The notes under the pieces: model-generated
Databases searched by the model: none
What the model saw: only the letters and a program-made list of their open reading frames with translations
What the model was told of the DNA's origin: nothing
Made by a program: the position numbers and the translations under genes
Assembly (NCBI RefSeq): GCF_014203705.1
Contig: NZ_JACHJR010000001.1
Coordinates: 2,914,001-2,978,000 of the forward strand
DNA: 64,000 bases
Direction of reading: 5' to 3'
From: Kitasatospora gansuensis
GTDB lineage: Bacteria; Actinomycetota; Actinomycetes; Streptomycetales; Streptomycetaceae
Shown here: piece by piece, positions 9,430 through 18,061 of the stretch
Layout of the letters: each line of letters starts with the position of its first letter
How positions within the stretch are numbered: position 1 is the first letter of the stretch

Positions 9430-11738
9430 CGGTAGATCTCCGCCCCTTCGCTGCTGTAGATCTGGTTCTTCGTCGAGTCCAGCAGGCCGACCGGGTAGCG
9501 GTAGGTGATCAGGTCGCCCTGGTAGGCGAAGGTCACCTGGCCGCTCCGCACCGTGGCCGTACCGAGGATGACATAGGTGTGCGCGCCGACGACCGTCGGG
9601 AACAGGTCGCCGACGGCCGGCCCCTCGATCAGGGTCTGCAGCCGCCGATAGGTGTAGCCCTCGGCCTGCACCAGCGGCTGCGGCTTCTGGCTCGCGGTGC
9701 TCTGCTCCAGCCAGTAGGCCGCCAGCCGCTCCTCGGTGCTCGGGTAGTAGATGTCGTACGACCGGCCCGCGTTGTTGAGCTGCAGCTGCGCCGGGTAGCC
9801 GCCGAGAGTCTGCGGCACCACGCCGGTGAGGTCGAGGAACAGTCCCGCGACGAGCACGCAGACCACCGGCACCGCACGGCGGCCGGCCCAGCGGGCCAGC
9901 CAGAGCGTCCCGGCGGCGACGAACGGCGCGAAGATGAACAGCCCCTGCTGGAAGGCGCGGAGCACGCCGTAGTCCACCGAGAGCTGGGGCACCACCGTGA
10001 GCAGCGCGATCATGGTGACGGCGCCCACAGTCAGCGTGAGCTGGTCCCGGACCGGCTGGAAGATCCGGCGCCGGGCCCGGAACGCCACCACCACCCCGAC
10101 CAGCAGCAGCACCTGCAGCAGCTGCGCGGCGGCCTGCCGGAGCAGGCCGTTCAGTCCGGAGACGCTCAGCCCGGTCGCCTCCAGACCACGGCCGACCGCG
10201 GTGAGCGGCATGTCCTCGGCCGGGGCCAGCGGGACCTGGTAGGGGTCCACCGTGGTCAACGGCAGCAGCTCCCCGGCGGCCCGCTTGGCCGCGTTCTGCT
10301 CGATGCTGGCGGCCCGGTAGTCCTTGATCCGCTGTTCCGGGCTGGTCCGCGCGCCGCCGAACAGGCTGTACCCGGTGTCGGAGGACCCGGCCTTCGCCGT
10401 CCCCGGGTTGACCATGCCCTGCACCACGCCGGCCAGCGTGCTGCCCAGCTGCCCGTTGGTGTGCGTCACCGGGCCCGCCCAGACCAGCGCCAGCGCGGCG
10501 GCCACCACGACCATCCACCAGCTCACGAAGGACGGCGCGTGGTCCTGCCTGGGGCGGCGGCGGACCTTGCCGTTCTTCCGCCGGGCCAGCAGCCGCCAGC
10601 CCAGGTCCACCGCCACCGCGAGGCCGAGGATGGCCACCATCAGGTAGATGGTCGAGTAGTGCGACAGCACCACCCCGGCCAGCAGCCCCAGGAAGAGCAG
10701 CCGCCTGGCAAGCAGCGGCCGCCCGGTGTCGGTCAGCACCACCATCGCGCAGCCGATCAGCAGGAAGGCCACCTCCTGCCGGCCCAGGAAGGTCATGTCG
10801 GTGAAGAAGGTCGGGAAGACCATGAAGTACACGGCCGACAGCAGCGCCACGAACTGCGGGGCCACGTTGCGCACCGAGCGGTACACCAGCACCGGGGTGA
10901 GCGCGAACAGCAGCGGCAGCACCAGCTTGAAGACGTACACGTCGGGGAGCGCGGTGAGCCGGACCAGACTGACGGGCAGCAAGGTGATGCTCAGACAGGC
11001 GTTGTACGCGTCGGGGTAGGCGGAGACGTCCCAGTGGGAGCCGCCGAGGGCCAGCCGGAAGTACTCGTACTCCCGCTGGACGTCGTGCCCGACGATGTAC
11101 CAGCCGCGCAGCGAGTTCAGCAGCAGCAGCGCGGCCGAGCCGGCGAACAGCCCGATCTCCACGACCGGGGCGGAGTACCGGCGCCGATGGACCATCAGCA
11201 GCACCAGCAGGGCCGCGATCACCACCAGCGCGACCATGCTGACCTTGCCGCTGAAGCCGTTGTTCAGGCGGATCGGACCGGCCACCGACAGCACCAGCGC
11301 CAGCGCCCCGAGTCCGGCCACCTGGGCCAGCCCGCGCGGCAGCCCGGCCCGGCGGGGCCGGTCGGGGCGCGGTTCCTCGGGCAGGAACAGTCCGAGCACC
11401 ACCAGCGTCATGGCCGTCGCCCCGGACAGCAGCCGCTGGGTCAGCGGACGCTCCTCACCGAGCAGCGGGAGCACCGTGTTCACGGCGAGCGCGACCACCA
11501 GGTCGGTGATCACCGCCAGGCCGACCGACAGCATCAGTGCCGCGTCCCGGGTGGACACCGCCTTGGCCACGACACCGCGCCAGAGCAGGATCGGCGCCCC
11601 GAACAGCAGCCACAGGCCGGCCAGGGTGAGCAGCACCGCCGGCGCCGCCGACCACACCTCCACCACGGAGGCCAGCGCCACGCCCAGCAGGATCCCGCTG
11701 CGGGCCTGGATCTTCCCGATCAGCTTCATCGTCCTCAT
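9426..11738 (-). CDS. Large multi-spanning membrane protein, possible GT-C-type glycosyltransferase or polymerase
   Basis: The 770-aa protein has roughly 14 hydrophobic segments followed by a hydrophilic C-terminal domain of about 170 residues. The short motif YIVGHDVQREYEYF near residue 215 resembles the acidic first-loop motif of DUF2206/GT-C-like membrane proteins that use polyprenyl-linked sugars, but I cannot place it firmly. In this operon no separate Wzy-type polymerase is evident, so this protein is the best candidate for polymerisation or an outer-face sugar transfer; that is inference. The start at 11738 overlaps the upstream stop as ATGA; ATG 11729 is an alternative. Confidence 0.7.
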   Translation of the reverse strand: MRTMKLIGKIQARSGILLGVALASVVEVWSAAPAVLLTLAGLWLLFGAPILLWRGVVAKAVSTRDAALMLSVGLAVITDLVVALAVNTVLPLLGEERPLTQRLLSGATAMTLVVLGLFLPEEPRPDRPRRAGLPRGLAQVAGLGALALVLSVAGPIRLNNGFSGKVSMVALVVIAALLVLLMVHRRRYSAPVVEIGLFAGSAALLLLNSLRGWYIVGHDVQREYEYFRLALGGSHWDVSAYPDAYNACLSITLLPVSLVRLTALPDVYVFKLVLPLLFALTPVLVYRSVRNVAPQFVALLSAVYFMVFPTFFTDMTFLGRQEVAFLLIGCAMVVLTDTGRPLLARRLLFLGLLAGVVLSHYSTIYLMVAILGLAVAVDLGWRLLARRKNGKVRRRPRQDHAPSFVSWWMVVVAAALALVWAGPVTHTNGQLGSTLAGVVQGMVNPGTAKAGSSDTGYSLFGGARTSPEQRIKDYRAASIEQNAAKRAAGELLPLTTVDPYQVPLAPAEDMPLTAVGRGLEATGLSVSGLNGLLRQAAAQLLQVLLLVGVVVAFRARRRIFQPVRDQLTLTVGAVTMIALLTVVPQLSVDYGVLRAFQQGLFIFAPFVAAGTLWLARWAGRRAVPVVCVLVAGLFLDLTGVVPQTLGGYPAQLQLNNAGRSYDIYYPSTEERLAAYWLEQSTASQKPQPLVQAEGYTYRRLQTLIEGPAVGDLFPTVVGAHTYVILGTATVRSGQVTFAYQGDLITYRYPVGLLDSTKNQIYSSEGAEIYR

Positions 11739-12871
11739 CCCCGGCCCGACAGGCTCGGGTAGACCTCTGCGTAGACCTGCTCGACCTGGGCGGCGACCGC
11801 CTCCCAGGAGTACGCGTGCGCGGCCTCGGAAGCACGCCGGGCCAGCCGCAGCCGCAGCTGCGGGTCGGTGGCCAGGGTCTCGACGGCGGCCGCCAGCGCG
11901 GCGGGCTCGGGTTCGGCCAGCAGGCCGACCCCGTCGAGCAGTTCGGTGTTGCCGGGCACGGCGGTGGCCAGTACCGGCAGCCCGGCGGCCATCGCCTCCA
12001 GCGCCACCAGCGGCATCCCCTCGCGGTCCGAGGGGAGCACCAGGGCGTCCGCGTCGGTGTACGCCCGGACCAGCTCCTCGCCGAGCAGCCCGCCGGAGAA
12101 CTCGACCCCGGTCAGCCCCAGCCTGGCCGCCTTCTCCTCCAGGTGGGAGCGCAGTTCGCCGTCGCCGACCACCCGCAGCCGGACCGGCTCACGGACCAGC
12201 GCGAGCGCGTCCAGCAGCCGGTCCACGTTCTTCTGCGCGCTGAGCCGGCCCACGAAGAGCAGCTGCAGCGGGCGCCCTGGCCGTGCCTCGCCGGTCTCCC
12301 GGACCGGCAGGAAGTACTCGGGGCCGACCCCGTTCGGCACCACGAAGATCCGTTCGGCGGGCACCCGGTAGCTCTCCCGGACGAAGTCCGCCTGAGCCCG
12401 GGTCAGCACGATGACACCGGCGGCGGCCCGCAGCACCCGCCCGAACGAGTGCTTCTTGTACAGCGGCAGCAGCTTGCCGAGCGGCCCGGAGGCGTCCACG
12501 TCCAGGTGGAAGTGGAGCAGGAAGCGCTGGCGGCGCAGCAGCGCGGTGAGCGCGACCAGTTCGGGCAGCAGGGCGTGCGCGCAGTGCAGGTGCAGCACCG
12601 CCCGGCGCGGTGCGCGGAGCAGGGAGAGCGGCAGGCCCGGGGCGATCGCGGTGTGCGCGACCTCCACCGCGCGGTGCCGACGGACCGTCAGCCCGCTCCG
12701 ACCTGGCTGCTCGTCACCGGACCGGGCCGGGGCCCCGTCGGCGCCGAGCGCGGTGGTGACCACCCGGACCCGGTGCCGCCCGGCCAGTTGCTTCGAGAGG
12801 TGCTCGACGACCCGTTCCAGCCCGCCCAGGTGGGGCGGGTAGTACGGGGTGACCTGCAGGATTGTGCGCAT
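11735..12871 (-). CDS. Glycosyltransferase family 4
   Basis: A 378-aa GT-B enzyme with the N-terminal MRTILQVTPYYPPHLGGLER block and the donor motif SDREGMPLVALEAMAAGLPV near residue 280. It lies between the small membrane protein gene (29-bp gap) and the 770-aa membrane protein gene (4-bp overlap). It is one of four GT4 enzymes of this operon, so the repeat unit is probably at least a tetra- or pentasaccharide if each adds one residue (inference). Confidence 0.87.
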   Translation of the reverse strand: MRTILQVTPYYPPHLGGLERVVEHLSKQLAGRHRVRVVTTALGADGAPARSGDEQPGRSGLTVRRHRAVEVAHTAIAPGLPLSLLRAPRRAVLHLHCAHALLPELVALTALLRRQRFLLHFHLDVDASGPLGKLLPLYKKHSFGRVLRAAAGVIVLTRAQADFVRESYRVPAERIFVVPNGVGPEYFLPVRETGEARPGRPLQLLFVGRLSAQKNVDRLLDALALVREPVRLRVVGDGELRSHLEEKAARLGLTGVEFSGGLLGEELVRAYTDADALVLPSDREGMPLVALEAMAAGLPVLATAVPGNTELLDGVGLLAEPEPAALAAAVETLATDPQLRLRLARRASEAAHAYSWEAVAAQVEQVYAEVYPSLSGRG

Positions 12872-12900
12872 CTGGCTTCCAGGACGAGGGCTTTCGGGCG

Positions 12901-13476
12901 TTACGGCTTGCCGACGGGCTTGGGGTCCTCCGCCTTCCCGAACCGGAAGTGCAGGGTCTGCGGGTGCCCGACCAGGGCCACCCGGACCATCGCCACGTCC
13001 TTGGCGGCCGGCAGCCGCGCGACCAGCGGGACCGGGGTGCCGTCCTTGGGGGCGATGGGCAGCACGTTCTCGCTGACCGTCTTCCCGTCGGCCGCCAGCA
13101 GCGTCACCTTCAACTCGTACGCGTTGACGCCCGTGCCATGGGCGTTCAGCGCGAGCGGGACCACGGCCGTGGCGCCCTCGAAGCTCGGGTTGGTGGTGAA
13201 GTAGAGCTCGGTGAACGACGCGTTCTGCTGGGTGAAGGACTGGAGCAGCACGGTCCGTACCGGCTGCACCGACCAGGCCACCGTGGCCAGCACGACCGCC
13301 GCGACACCGATCAGCAGCCCGGTCACGGCCGGGCGCCGAGGAGCCGCCGCCGCCCGGCGGCGCCGACGGCCGCGCCGCGCCGCGGGCTGCTCGGGCTCCG
13401 GCTCGGTACGGTCCTCGGCCTCGGCCTCGACGTCGTCCTCGGCGCCGCCCTCGGCCAGGTCGTGCTGGGGGCTCAT
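12901..13476 (-). CDS. Small membrane-anchored protein of the polysaccharide operon
   Basis: A 191-aa protein of unknown function. The first 50 residues are acidic and then strongly basic (runs of Arg), followed by one transmembrane helix at about residues 51-70 and an extracytoplasmic domain of about 115 residues with a beta-rich look. A segment SFTELYFTTNPSF recalls the C-terminal region of DUF1616-type membrane proteins, only as a weak resemblance. Its ATG overlaps the stop of the GT2 gene as ATGA, so it is co-translated with it and probably acts with the glycan machinery. Confidence 0.75.
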   Translation of the reverse strand: MSPQHDLAEGGAEDDVEAEAEDRTEPEPEQPAARRGRRRRRAAAAPRRPAVTGLLIGVAAVVLATVAWSVQPVRTVLLQSFTQQNASFTELYFTTNPSFEGATAVVPLALNAHGTGVNAYELKVTLLAADGKTVSENVLPIAPKDGTPVPLVARLPAAKDVAMVRVALVGHPQTLHFRFGKAEDPKPVGKP

Positions 13477-14303
13477 ACCGCCTCGTACTGCTCGGATCGC
13501 CGGTCCGGCTTCGGCTGCGCGGGCTCGCCGCCCTGTGCGGGGACGGACAGCGGCGGGGCCGGCACGGCGGCCGCCTGCCGGGTCTCGGCCGCGGTCGGGA
13601 CGACGGCCGGCTCGGCGGTACCGCGGCGGAAGCGGTGCTCGAAGAGCTGGCGCAGGTTGGCCATGCCGTCCGGCAGCGCGTTCAGCTTCACCTCACCGCC
13701 GCGCTTGCGGTACTCGATCGGCACCTCGAGGAAGCGGTAACCGGCCCTGGCCGCCTCGTTCTTGATCTCCTGTGAGAACGCCATGCCCGGCGAGCGGACG
13801 TCCAGACCGCTCCAGACATAGCGCTTGAAAATCCACATACCGGACTGCGAGTCCCGGAGACCGTTGCGGAACAGCCGGCGGCTCAGGGCGCTCAGCGCGT
13901 GGTTGGCCACCGTGTGCGAGCGCTTCATCGCGTCGCGGTTCTCCCGGCCGAGCCGGTTGGTGGTCATGAACTCCACGTCCCGCTCGGTCAGCGTCTCGAG
14001 CAGCTCGGGCAGCGCGTCGAACGGGTAGGTGCAGTCGGCGTCGCCGGTGGCTATCACGTCACCGGTCGCGGCGTCGAAACCCTGCTGGTACGCGTTCCCG
14101 TAGCCCCGCTGGGGCTGGAGCACCACCCTGGCGCCGAGCGACTTGGCGACCTCGGCGGTGTCGTCGGTCGAGGCGTTGTCGACGACGATCACCTCGGTCT
14201 CCCAGCCGGCCGCGGCCAGTTCGGCGACCGGGATGTTCGCCATGACGGTGGGCAGGTTCGGCGCTTCGTTCAGCGCGGGAATGACGACGGACAGACGTCG
14301 CAC
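13473..14303 (-). CDS. Glycosyltransferase family 2 (polyprenyl-phosphate sugar synthase-like)
   Basis: A 276-aa GT-A enzyme. It begins VVIPALNEAPNLP and has the DxD-type motif GDADCTYPF near residue 96, the pattern of DPM1/DPG-synthase-like enzymes that make polyprenyl-phosphate mannose or glucose. There is no C-terminal membrane domain, so it resembles the soluble class. The GTG at 14303 is chosen because CAGGGGGA sits just upstream; the longer open frame to 14387 adds an unlikely N-terminus. It is the first gene of the minus-strand operon, and could supply a lipid-linked sugar donor to the GT-C-like protein downstream. Confidence 0.87.
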   Translation of the reverse strand: MRRLSVVIPALNEAPNLPTVMANIPVAELAAAGWETEVIVVDNASTDDTAEVAKSLGARVVLQPQRGYGNAYQQGFDAATGDVIATGDADCTYPFDALPELLETLTERDVEFMTTNRLGRENRDAMKRSHTVANHALSALSRRLFRNGLRDSQSGMWIFKRYVWSGLDVRSPGMAFSQEIKNEAARAGYRFLEVPIEYRKRGGEVKLNALPDGMANLRQLFEHRFRRGTAEPAVVPTAAETRQAAAVPAPPLSVPAQGGEPAQPKPDRRSEQYEAV

Positions 14304-14623
14304 GCTTGAGTCCCCCTGGAAATTTTGTGGACAGCTCGCAAGCCCCCGGAGCCGCCGACCAGGCAGCCCTCCGAGCCGGCCTACCAACCGCCGCCCGAGG
14401 AGGTGCGGTATGGCAGAGCTCCGTCGCTCATCAGGACCTGTTCACCCATCAGAAGGCCGGTCCATGCCGCACTTTGCGGTGCGCGCTCGAACCGGCCCTA
14501 TTCACTCCAGACCTTAGCGGATGCCTACGCACCACAGGCACCCCCGTGACTATCTTGTGATGATCACAAGGGTGCCGTTCTGGGTATGCTGCGAGGTTAC
14601 GGATCGTCAGATCCGACCGGGCG
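14304..14623 (-). promoter_or_regulatory. Promoter/leader region of the polysaccharide operon
   Basis: These 320 bases hold no convincing gene. On the minus strand a possible -10 hexamer TAAGGT lies at 14511-14516. A perfect 17-bp palindrome with 8-bp arms and a single central G lies at 14554-14570, upstream of that hexamer. The region most likely contains the operon promoter and its operator. Confidence 0.45.
14554..14570. promoter_or_regulatory. Operator-like palindrome CTTGTGATGATCACAAG
   Basis: The two 8-bp arms are perfect inverted copies around one base. Position upstream of the glycopolymer operon and downstream of the LamG gene suggests binding of a dimeric regulator. The protein is unknown; the half-sites resemble TGTGA but the spacing does not fit a CRP site. 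Confidence 0.45.
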
Positions 14624-15796
14624 TCAGCCGACCAGCCAGGAGGCCACCGGCTTCTCCTTGACGCCGTTCGTCTTGAGCGTCGCGACCTGCTCCGACGTCA
14701 GTGCCTGGTTCCAGACCTTGATGCTCCCCAGCACGCCGGCCCAGTGACCGGTCCACAGCTTGTGCTGCCTGGTCCGGCCGAGCTGCAGCGGGCCGGGACC
14801 GGCCCAGATGCCCGACACCTGCGCGGTGGAGTTCTTCCCGGCCGGCTGGCCGTTCACGTACAGCGCGATGGACTTGGCACTCGGGTCGTAGACCCCCGTG
14901 AGCAGGGCCCACTCCCCCACCGTGTTCAGGTTCTCGGAGGCGACCTGGACCACCGTGGCGTCCGCGCCGCCGTCCGCGGTCTGCACCCGGAACACCCAGG
15001 ACTTCTTGCCGTCCGCGGCCACGTCCCGGCCGAGGTCGAAGGAGTACGAGGCCCCGTCGCCCTGGCTGACCGCCGTCCGCGGGCCCTCCGGCGCCTCGTT
15101 GTAGACCCAGGCGGAGATGGTGAAGCTGCCCGTCACGTCCACGACCTTGGTCGCCGACTGGGCGTTGGAGTTGTTGTTGCTGCGCAGCCGGAGCACGTGA
15201 CCGTCCGGCACCTTGCTCACCTCGGCGTCCGGGGCGATGGCCAGGTTGGCCTGCCCGGAGGAGTCCGCCAGGCTGTTCGGGTCACCCGGCACGGTGGCTT
15301 CGACGTTCGGCGCGGCCGCACCCGAGCCGGACGGCTTGACGCTGGGCTTGCCGGTGGCCGACGGCGAACCGCTCGCCACCGGATCCGCCTTGCCCCCGGT
15401 CTTGTGGATGACGGCGAAGCCCGCCCCGACCCCGAGCACCACGGCCGCCACCGCCACCCCGGCGGTGATCATCCGCCGACGGCGGCGCCCGCGCTCCTCC
15501 TCCTGCTCCGCCAGCGACTCCCAGCTCGGCATGGCGTTCGCCGGCGGCTGCTGGTACTGGCTCTGCGGGTTCGGGTAGCCGTAGCCGTCCTGGGTCGGGT
15601 AACCACCCTGCTGCGGGTAGCCGCCCTGCTGCGGGTACCCGCTCTGCGGGTGCGGGTAGCCGTAGGCGGCCTGCCCCGGGAACTGGCCCGGCAGCGGCGG
15701 CGGATAGCCACCGGCGGGTGCCGCCTCGTTCGGATTCTGAGAGGGAACCTGGCCAGGAGTCGCAGCCACGTCCGGGCGTTCCGTACCGTCAGTCAT
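14624..15796 (-). CDS. LamG-domain membrane-anchored protein
   Basis: This 390-aa protein has a cytoplasmic N-terminus of about 125 residues rich in Gly, Tyr, Pro and Gln with tandem YPQQGG units, one transmembrane helix (near residues 130-150), a Ser/Pro/Gly linker, and an extracellular concanavalin-A/LamG domain of about 170 residues (FTISAWVYNE to LGSIKVWNQAL). Such domains bind carbohydrate or protein ligands at the surface. The ATG at 15796 is chosen; upstream codons lack coding character. Its position next to the glycan operon suggests, without proving, a surface glycan partner. Confidence 0.8.
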   Translation of the reverse strand: MTDGTERPDVAATPGQVPSQNPNEAAPAGGYPPPLPGQFPGQAAYGYPHPQSGYPQQGGYPQQGGYPTQDGYGYPNPQSQYQQPPANAMPSWESLAEQEEERGRRRRRMITAGVAVAAVVLGVGAGFAVIHKTGGKADPVASGSPSATGKPSVKPSGSGAAAPNVEATVPGDPNSLADSSGQANLAIAPDAEVSKVPDGHVLRLRSNNNSNAQSATKVVDVTGSFTISAWVYNEAPEGPRTAVSQGDGASYSFDLGRDVAADGKKSWVFRVQTADGGADATVVQVASENLNTVGEWALLTGVYDPSAKSIALYVNGQPAGKNSTAQVSGIWAGPGPLQLGRTRQHKLWTGHWAGVLGSIKVWNQALTSEQVATLKTNGVKEKPVASWLVG

Positions 15797-15910
15797 AGTG
15801 CGGATGCTAGAACATGAGCCCGGTCCACCAGATCGCCTCCCCACCCAACCGATACCGAAGCGGAACATCGGCCTTACCCGACGACCACCCGACCGACACA
15901 CCGCACGCAC

Positions 15911-16852
15911 TCAGCCGAAGGTCCTCCGGTACGCCTGCGGGGTGGTGCCGAGCCAGCGGGTGAAGTGGTGCCTGAGGGTGGCGGCGTTGCCGAACCCGCA
16001 GGTGGCGGCCACGGATTCGACCGGTTCGTTGGTGCCCTCCAGCAGGCGCTGGGCCTGCAGCAGGCGCTGGTTGGTGAGCCAGCGGTGCGGAGTGGTGCCG
16101 GTCTCCTGCTGGAACCGGCGGGCGAAGGTGCGCGGCGACATGTGGGCCTTGGTGGCGAGCTGGTCCACCGTCAGCTCCTGGTGCAGGTGCCGGCGCAGCC
16201 AGTCCAGCAGCCCGCCCAGCGAGTCCTCGTCGGCCTCCGGCAGCGGCCGGGCGACGAACTGGGCCTGCCCGCCGTCCCGGTGCGGTGCCACCACCATCCG
16301 GCGGGCGATCCCACGGGCCACCTCGGCGCCCTGGAACTTGCGGACCAGGTACAGGCAGGCGTCGATCCCGGCGGCGGTGCCGGCCGAGGTGATCACCGGG
16401 TCCTCGTCCACGTAGAGCACGTCCGGTTCGACCCGGGTGAGCGGGAAACGGGCGGCCAGCCGGTCGGTGTGCCGCCAGTGGGTGGTGGAACGGCGGCCGT
16501 CCAACAGCCCGGCGGCGCCTAGCAGGAAGGCCCCGCTGCAGATCGAGAGCACCCTGGCGCCGCGCTCGGTCGCCGCCCGCAGCGCCTCGATCAGCGGCGC
16601 CGGGTACTCGTCCCGGATCGTGGTGGCGGCGGCGATCACCAGGTCGGCCTCGGCCAGCCGCTCGGCGCCGTGCTCGACGTCGATGCTGTAGCCGGCGTGG
16701 GTGCGCAGCTTCCCCGGCCGGTCGGAGGCCACCGCGAAGTCGTAGACCGGCAGGCCGTTGTCGCTCCGGTCGAGGCCGAACACCTCGCAGGCCAGACCGA
16801 GTTCGAAGGGGTGGACTTCTTCCATGACCACGGTGACGACGTTCTGCAGCAT
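15911..16852 (-). CDS. GlxA family transcriptional regulator (DJ-1/PfpI + AraC HTH)
   Basis: The 313-aa protein has an N-terminal class-I glutamine amidotransferase-like (DJ-1/PfpI) domain with VLSICSGAFLLGAAG (nucleophile-elbow Cys near residue 100), followed by a C-terminal AraC-type double helix-turn-helix (MSPRTFARRFQQETGTTP and SVAATCGFGNAATLRHHF). Such proteins are transcriptional activators with an amidotransferase-like sensor. The open frame continues upstream, but ATG 16852 begins the domain. It is divergent from a small ORF and a GNAT gene, which could be its targets. In S. coelicolor an AraC-like gene, nrdS, belongs to the nrdAB operon; this gene lies about 1.2 kb upstream on the other strand and is not obviously its equivalent. 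Confidence 0.85.
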   Translation of the reverse strand: MLQNVVTVVMEEVHPFELGLACEVFGLDRSDNGLPVYDFAVASDRPGKLRTHAGYSIDVEHGAERLAEADLVIAAATTIRDEYPAPLIEALRAATERGARVLSICSGAFLLGAAGLLDGRRSTTHWRHTDRLAARFPLTRVEPDVLYVDEDPVITSAGTAAGIDACLYLVRKFQGAEVARGIARRMVVAPHRDGGQAQFVARPLPEADEDSLGGLLDWLRRHLHQELTVDQLATKAHMSPRTFARRFQQETGTTPHRWLTNQRLLQAQRLLEGTNEPVESVAATCGFGNAATLRHHFTRWLGTTPQAYRRTFG

Positions 16853-16940
16853 GCCGTCAGAATGCCCGATGGCAGGATATCGAGGCAAGAGGGCATTTCT
16901 GCCACTCGTGGCGCCGCCCGGCCCTCGCCAGACTCGAGAC

Positions 16941-17285
16941 ATGAACTCCGACACCCTCTCCAGCGCCCTCACCCTGCTCGGCTTCGTCTCCGCCTTCGGC
17001 CTGCTCGGCACCCTGGTCGGCCGGGACGTCGACCACAACTCCCGGCACGGACGGGACAACTGGCACCGCCCCGGCGGCTACCCGCTCCAGCCCTCCCCCG
17101 GCGACCGTTTGCTCGGCACCCTGCCCGCCGCCTCCGACCCCGCCCCGGGCAAACTGTCCGAATGGACATCGTCATCCGCCCGGCCGTCGAGTCGGACCTC
17201 GCAGCAGTCGGCGCCGTCACTCACGAGGCTTTCGTCGGTGACGGCCACAGCCCGGCCGACGGTCCGTACGCCGCTCAGCTCCTAG
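16941..17285 (+). CDS. Possible small membrane protein (uncertain 3' end)
   Basis: This 114-aa frame starts MNSDTLSSALTLLGFVSAFG and has one predicted transmembrane helix at about residues 7-27. Third codon positions are strongly G/C up to about base 17150, consistent with coding, but the last 120 bases overlap the GNAT gene and lose that bias. The frame may be genuine with a degraded or frameshifted tail. I do not recognise it. Only a weak GAG ribosome site precedes the ATG. Confidence 0.35.
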   Translation: MNSDTLSSALTLLGFVSAFGLLGTLVGRDVDHNSRHGRDNWHRPGGYPLQPSPGDRLLGTLPAASDPAPGKLSEWTSSSARPSSRTSQQSAPSLTRLSSVTATARPTVRTPLSS

Positions 17286-17656
17286 ACGCCCGGCCGCGCT
17301 TCGACCAGGCCGAGCTCCTGGTCGCGGTCGATCCGGCCGACGGACAGCTGCTCGGCTGTGTGACCTTCGCGGTCGGCGGCACCCCGTTCGCCGACATCGC
17401 GGCGCCGCACGAGGGCGAGATCCGGATGCTCGCGGTCTCCGGCGCGGCCCGCGGCCGGGGCGTCGGCGAGGGCCTGGTCCGCGCCTCGATGGCCCGCAGC
17501 CGCGAACTGGGCCTGACCGGGATGGCCTTCTCCACCCGCCCGTCGATGACCAGCGCCCACCGGCTGTACGAGCGCCTCGGCTTCCTGCGCACCCCCGAGC
17601 GGGACTGGGACGTCCGCCCCGGAGTGCGCCTGCTGGTCTACACCCTGACCTTCTGA
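17162..17656 (+). CDS. GNAT family N-acetyltransferase
   Basis: A 164-aa acetyltransferase of the GNAT fold. The acetyl-CoA pyrophosphate-binding motif A is visible in RMLAVSGAARGRGVGEGLVR near residue 95 (R/Q-x-x-G-x-G/A type), with the N-terminal IRPAVESDLAAV strand and the late HRLYERLGFLRTPERD block. The substrate is unknown. The ATG lacks a clear ribosome site and lies within the preceding small ORF, suggesting coupled or leaderless translation. Confidence 0.82.
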   Translation: MDIVIRPAVESDLAAVGAVTHEAFVGDGHSPADGPYAAQLLDARPRFDQAELLVAVDPADGQLLGCVTFAVGGTPFADIAAPHEGEIRMLAVSGAARGRGVGEGLVRASMARSRELGLTGMAFSTRPSMTSAHRLYERLGFLRTPERDWDVRPGVRLLVYTLTF

Positions 17657-17737
17657 CCGACCTTCTCAAACCGGCCCGCGCCGCTGCGCCAAGGGCCCTT
17701 CCGACCACGCACCGCTACCGGGCCCGTACGACACGCG

Positions 17738-17753
17738 GCACTACATCTGGTGT
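17738..17753 (+). promoter_or_regulatory. NrdR box 1 upstream of nrdA
   Basis: The 16-mer GCACTACATCTGGTGT closely fits the NrdR consensus (ACACWATATWTNGTGT type). Known NrdR boxes occur as pairs about three helical turns apart; a second box starts exactly 31 bp downstream. Confidence 0.7.
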
Positions 17754-17768
17754 CGCATCGTCAGACCG

Positions 17769-17784
17769 CCACTACATGTATGCT
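17769..17784 (+). promoter_or_regulatory. NrdR box 2 overlapping the nrdA promoter
   Basis: The 16-mer CCACTACATGTATGCT is the downstream NrdR box; its right end TATGCT is also a plausible -10 hexamer. Overlap of box and -10 fits repression by NrdR when dATP is high. Confidence 0.65.
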
Positions 17785-17789
17785 CGCTC

Positions 17790-17905
17790 TCGCTGTCGAA
17801 GCAGGGGAACCCGGTGGAAGTCCGGGACTGCCCCGCAGCGGTGAGCGAGCGGCCCAGCAGGCGCCCGTGAGTCCGATGACCTGCCGACGGCGTGCGACAC
17901 GGCTT
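17790..17905 (+). ncRNA. Cobalamin (B12) riboswitch
   Basis: The conserved B12-box-like segment GAGTCCGATGACCTGCC is at 17869-17885, preceded by the typical core GGAAGTCCGGGACTGCCCCGC (from about 17815) and the peripheral helices. It lies about 160 bases upstream of nrdA. In S. coelicolor a B12 riboswitch is known to switch off the class Ia nrdABS operon when coenzyme B12 is plentiful, so that the B12-dependent class II enzyme takes over; the arrangement here is the same. Confidence 0.88.
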
Positions 17906-18061
17906 CCCCGCAGACGCCATGCAGCACAGAAGTGACGTCCGGGCCTCGCGGGTGGGCCAGGGGGTGGTTCGCGCGCGCCGTGAGGTGTTCCGCGCTGCCT
18001 TCCCCTGCGCCCCGACGGTCCGGTGCCCCTCGCCGACCGCCGCCGCCAGGAGAGAAGCGCC

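Noticed and set aside
9420..11762. 780-codon + frame opposite the 770-aa membrane protein
   Set aside because: Gln/His/Arg-rich translation with no domain; typical shadow frame. The minus frame is a membrane protein with matching overlaps to its neighbours.
14555..14570. CRP-type binding site
   Set aside because: TGTGA and TCACA are only 3 bases apart, not 6 as in CRP sites, and no such operon control is expected here.
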